Source: RGIG4708 sp045633845 (GTDB taxonomy: Bacteria > Bacillota > Clostridia > UMGS1810). Taken from it: a stretch of 24,313 nucleotides of DNA. Shown in pieces: positions 22,199 through 24,313 of this stretch. Every line of letters begins with the position of its first letter. Within the stretch, counting starts at the first letter, position 1. The notes below the pieces were generated by a model, which saw only the letters and a program-made list of their open reading frames with translations, ran no database searches and was not told the DNA's origin. The position numbers and the translations under genes were made by a program. The DNA lies in the NCBI GenBank assembly GCA_045633845.1, contig JAZQZC010000048.1, forward strand, positions 1 to 24,313. The letters are read 5' to 3'.

Positions 22199-23046
22199 TA
22201 TCTCACCGCCATTATGTATAAGTTATTAAAAGTAATATTTGCATTAAGCAGCTGCTCTGTGTCAGATGTCGAAAATGCAATCTCGTTTTTGCCTTTTTGC
22301 AGGTAGAATTTACTCAAATCAACACCTTCCACAAGATGCGCCGTAATATCGCCCGAAATGCTGCTTTTTATGCGTCTGGTGTTGAGGTCAATTGTCACAA
22401 TCTCGCCCAAATTCATAACATAGTCGATTTCAATTGTAGCTCCTGTTGTAGCGTTGCTTACAACAAGCAATGTGTCTGTCGATACAGGCTCATTCCTCGC
22501 CTCAATGTTAATTATCGGGTAACATATTAAGTCACCGCGATTATAACATTCGCCGTTCTGCAGCTTTTTGGTAAACACACACGGCAGCGTAAATTCTGTA
22601 GTAACAAGGTTTTTGTACCCCGCAAGCGACTGCGTTGTGTCATAGCAATCCGAAAAATACGGATAATCAGCCTTGAGCTGAACAGTAAACGTATTTATGC
22701 CGCAGTTGTAATTACGCTCAATTTCATCGGGCGGCGTAATGCATTTGCAGCTTATTTTTCGCTTTACATTGTCAAAGTCGCAGAATAATTCGCCGGGATA
22801 ATAAAATGCCTTTAGCATCTTCATCAGTTCGGTCTGACCGCCGTTTAAATCTGCAGATATCGTCATTGTTCTTGCAAGGTCCTTTTTGCCGATGGTTGTA
22901 ACGCCGTTTTCGCCCGAATACTCAATTTCGTCATATTGAGGCGCAGGCAAGCCAAATCCGCTTAGCTCGCCTATAACATTAATGAGCGGATGTGAACCTC
23001 CGCCCATTTCAACTCTGCCACCTTCAGATATGTATGTTAATTTCAA
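22198..23046 (-). CDS. Distal tail protein (Dit), siphovirus tail family
   Basis: A 282-residue protein of the Sipho_tail/Dit type, which forms the hexameric ring joining tail tube and baseplate. Support is its position right after the tape measure, plus family-like features: an N-terminal GGRVEMGG..HPLINV strand region, KKDLARTMTISADL, a central FYYPGELFCDF and PPDEIERN, and a C-terminal galectin-like beta domain (GATIEIDYVMNLGEIVTIDL). It starts with TTG, 6 bases after GGGGGTG, and that ribosome site overlaps the tape-measure stop codon. Confidence 0.85.
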   Translation of the reverse strand: MKLTYISEGGRVEMGGGSHPLINVIGELSGFGLPAPQYDEIEYSGENGVTTIGKKDLARTMTISADLNGGQTELMKMLKAFYYPGELFCDFDNVKRKISCKCITPPDEIERNYNCGINTFTVQLKADYPYFSDCYDTTQSLAGYKNLVTTEFTLPCVFTKKLQNGECYNRGDLICYPIINIEARNEPVSTDTLLVVSNATTGATIEIDYVMNLGEIVTIDLNTRRIKSSISGDITAHLVEGVDLSKFYLQKGKNEIAFSTSDTEQLLNANITFNNLYIMAVR

Positions 23047-23051
23047 TTACG

Positions 23052-24313
23052 TCACCCCCATTTGCTTGTGTGTTTTTCGTAGGTTTCACGTGCTTTAGTT
23101 TCTTCTATAACTTCCCTGGCTGAATTGCCGGTTATGTTGTATGTAGCAGTCCTGTTGTCTGAATAATTGTTTGTTACACTTGTGTTGCTGCCAATTTCTC
23201 TATCACTCAAGCTATTGAGCTTTACAATCTTTTGCAATGTAGCATCTATCTTTGCAGATATGGCAGCAAGCTGAGTGTCAATTTCGGCAATAAAAGCCTC
23301 GCCAAAATTTTTGGCAGACAATGTACCGCTTGCTATAAAGCCTTCGGGTATGTCATATCCCGCCTCTTTAAGCTTAGCAACCATATTTTGATATGATTGC
23401 TGAACTGCATTGGCAGTATCATCAAAATAATACTCAGCTCCCGCACCCTCGGAATATGTAAGCTTGGTCTCGTATGCCTTCATATACTCAGCAAGCTGCT
23501 CATCGGAGGCACTTGATAAAGCTTTTAAACCTTGTGTACCTTCTTCAACAGAAAGATTGTTTAGTTCATTCAAATAGCTGTTTGCAGCGTTGTCTGATAT
23601 ACCAAAATCCGATATTCTCTTTTTGAACTGAACCATCAAATCATTGTATTCTGAAATTGCTTTAATGTCCTTGTCAATATCGGCAAGTGAGTAGTACTCC
23701 ATTGTTTCGTCGCCGAATACAACGGTGTTTTTTTGGAATAGCTTGCCGTATGAGCTTAATTTATTTGCATAAGTATCTTGCTTTTTTTCAATTTCTTCGA
23801 GTCTGCTTATTGCATACTCCGAAACATCATCATATAATTTTTTGATTGTATCTCGTTCATATTCATATATTTCCTCGGTATACTTAAGCCAATCTTCACT
23901 GCCTTTTTGGCAGTATTTATCTCGAAGCTTTTCAAGCTCAGCATAATACTCGGCATCTGTTTTTTGCCCGGTTTTGTGCATATGGTCCAAAAGCTTGAGC
24001 TCTTGTTCAAACTGTTTTTTTACTATGTCAGTCTGAGCTGACGCACCCGAGCTTACAGTGCCGGTTCTTTGCGTTACATTATTTCCGAGCTCATCCACAG
24101 TTTTATCGTCGGTTTCAACCTGATACTGTGCAAGCTTGTCGATATAGCCTTCCATCTCGGCATTGTACGCTGCGCGTTCTTCTATCAGAGCATTATATTC
24201 GGCATCATAAACAAAACTTCCGCCCCAACTTGCAGTAGCACTACGATTAAATTTGTTTTTTTCGCCCGACTCATATTTTTCAAACTCTGCATCCAGTGAA
24301 ACAAGACTTTCAG
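23052..24313 (-). CDS. Phage tail tape measure protein, C-terminal part (runs off the window)
   Basis: The frame is open to the right edge, so the 5' end lies outside; at least 419 residues are present. The visible part is mostly long charged helices (EQELKLLDHMHKTGQK, YELERLRDKY-type stretches, ISRLEEIEKKQDTYANKLSS), as expected for the C-terminal tail of a tape measure protein that fixes tail length. The last ~50 residues are Asn/Thr-rich (NTSVTNNYSDNRTATYNITG) and end in a charged helix. The first internal ATG at 24155 is not a start, since the frame continues upstream (SATASWGGSFVYDAEYN). Dit follows after 5 bases, the usual order. Confidence 0.85.
   Translation of the reverse strand, partial: ESLVSLDAEFEKYESGEKNKFNRSATASWGGSFVYDAEYNALIEERAAYNAEMEGYIDKLAQYQVETDDKTVDELGNNVTQRTGTVSSGASAQTDIVKKQFEQELKLLDHMHKTGQKTDAEYYAELEKLRDKYCQKGSEDWLKYTEEIYEYERDTIKKLYDDVSEYAISRLEEIEKKQDTYANKLSSYGKLFQKNTVVFGDETMEYYSLADIDKDIKAISEYNDLMVQFKKRISDFGISDNAANSYLNELNNLSVEEGTQGLKALSSASDEQLAEYMKAYETKLTYSEGAGAEYYFDDTANAVQQSYQNMVAKLKEAGYDIPEGFIASGTLSAKNFGEAFIAEIDTQLAAISAKIDATLQKIVKLNSLSDREIGSNTSVTNNYSDNRTATYNITGNSAREVIEETKARETYEKHTSKWG

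Larger units (their letters stand above)
16809..24313 (-). mobile_element. Prophage tail and lysis module (one end of a prophage)
   Basis: Ten tightly packed minus-strand genes follow the siphovirus order: tape measure, Dit, Gp37-like, two tail-tip genes, accessory, endolysin, XhlA-like, small membrane protein, holin. Overlaps of 1-20 bases are the rule. The module ends 55 bases from a chromosomal terminator, so the prophage boundary probably lies in 16754-16808. No integrase, attachment repeat or tRNA is visible at this edge, and the rest of the prophage lies right of the window. Confidence 0.88.

Overview
The window looks like the chromosome of a low-to-mid GC, Gram-positive anaerobe of class Clostridia. 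The support is strong AGGAGG-type ribosome sites throughout, a Val-Asp-Phe-Gly-Cys tRNA operon, an orphan thiamine ECF S-component under a TPP riboswitch, a BofC-like small protein, a lipoprotein cyclophilin, and a siphovirus-type prophage module typical of gut Firmicutes. Nothing in the window allows a genus call.

Layout. (1) 1-180: a 25-nt sequence matching the 3' end of initiator tRNA-fMet, including CCA, followed by a tRNA-type terminator but with no matching 5' tRNA half. It is best read as the att scar of an integrated element lying to the left of the window. (2) 230-3200 (minus): an FAD oxidoreductase fused to a Rieske domain, then an AlbA_2/GHKL-ATPase regulator carrying three TPQV repeats, each gene followed by a hairpin terminator. 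(3) 3243-3767: the 3' remnant of an IS3-family transposase. (4) 3858-4475 (minus): a five-gene tRNA operon with a near-consensus promoter and a terminator. (5) 4537-6626 (minus): a likely operon of two half-size chromate transporter subunits and Hsp33. (6) 6658-6980: a REP-like intergenic array built on the GGGGACGG motif. (7) 6987-7826 (minus): thiT with TPP riboswitch, attenuator and promoter. (8) 7853-10417 (minus): a class A penicillin-binding protein. (9) 10491-13078: a BofC-like membrane protein (plus), then flavodoxin and the 23S rRNA methyltransferase RlmD (minus). (10) 13135-16753 (plus): an unknown two-part protein, a cyclophilin lipoprotein, gap, and a translationally coupled trio of very small genes, ending at a perfect 20-bp terminator. 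(11) 16809-24313 (minus): the tail and lysis end of a prophage. In transcription order this is tape measure (running off the window), Dit, Gp37-like tail protein, a second tail protein, a BppU-type baseplate/receptor-binding protein, a small accessory protein, an M15 endolysin, XhlA-like, a small membrane protein and the LL-H-type holin.

The chromosomal genes are mostly housekeeping: redox, thiamine uptake, wall synthesis, rRNA modification and glycolysis. The accessory content sits at both ends (att scar, IS remnant, prophage) and in the REP array. No CRISPR array, complete transposase, integrase or obvious new defence operon is visible. The most unusual signals are the apparent AUA start of rlmD, the tRNA-fMet att scar, the duplicated 39-residue module in the endolysin, the G-tract tandem repeat in the AlbA_2 gene, the REP array and two long intergenic inverted repeats.
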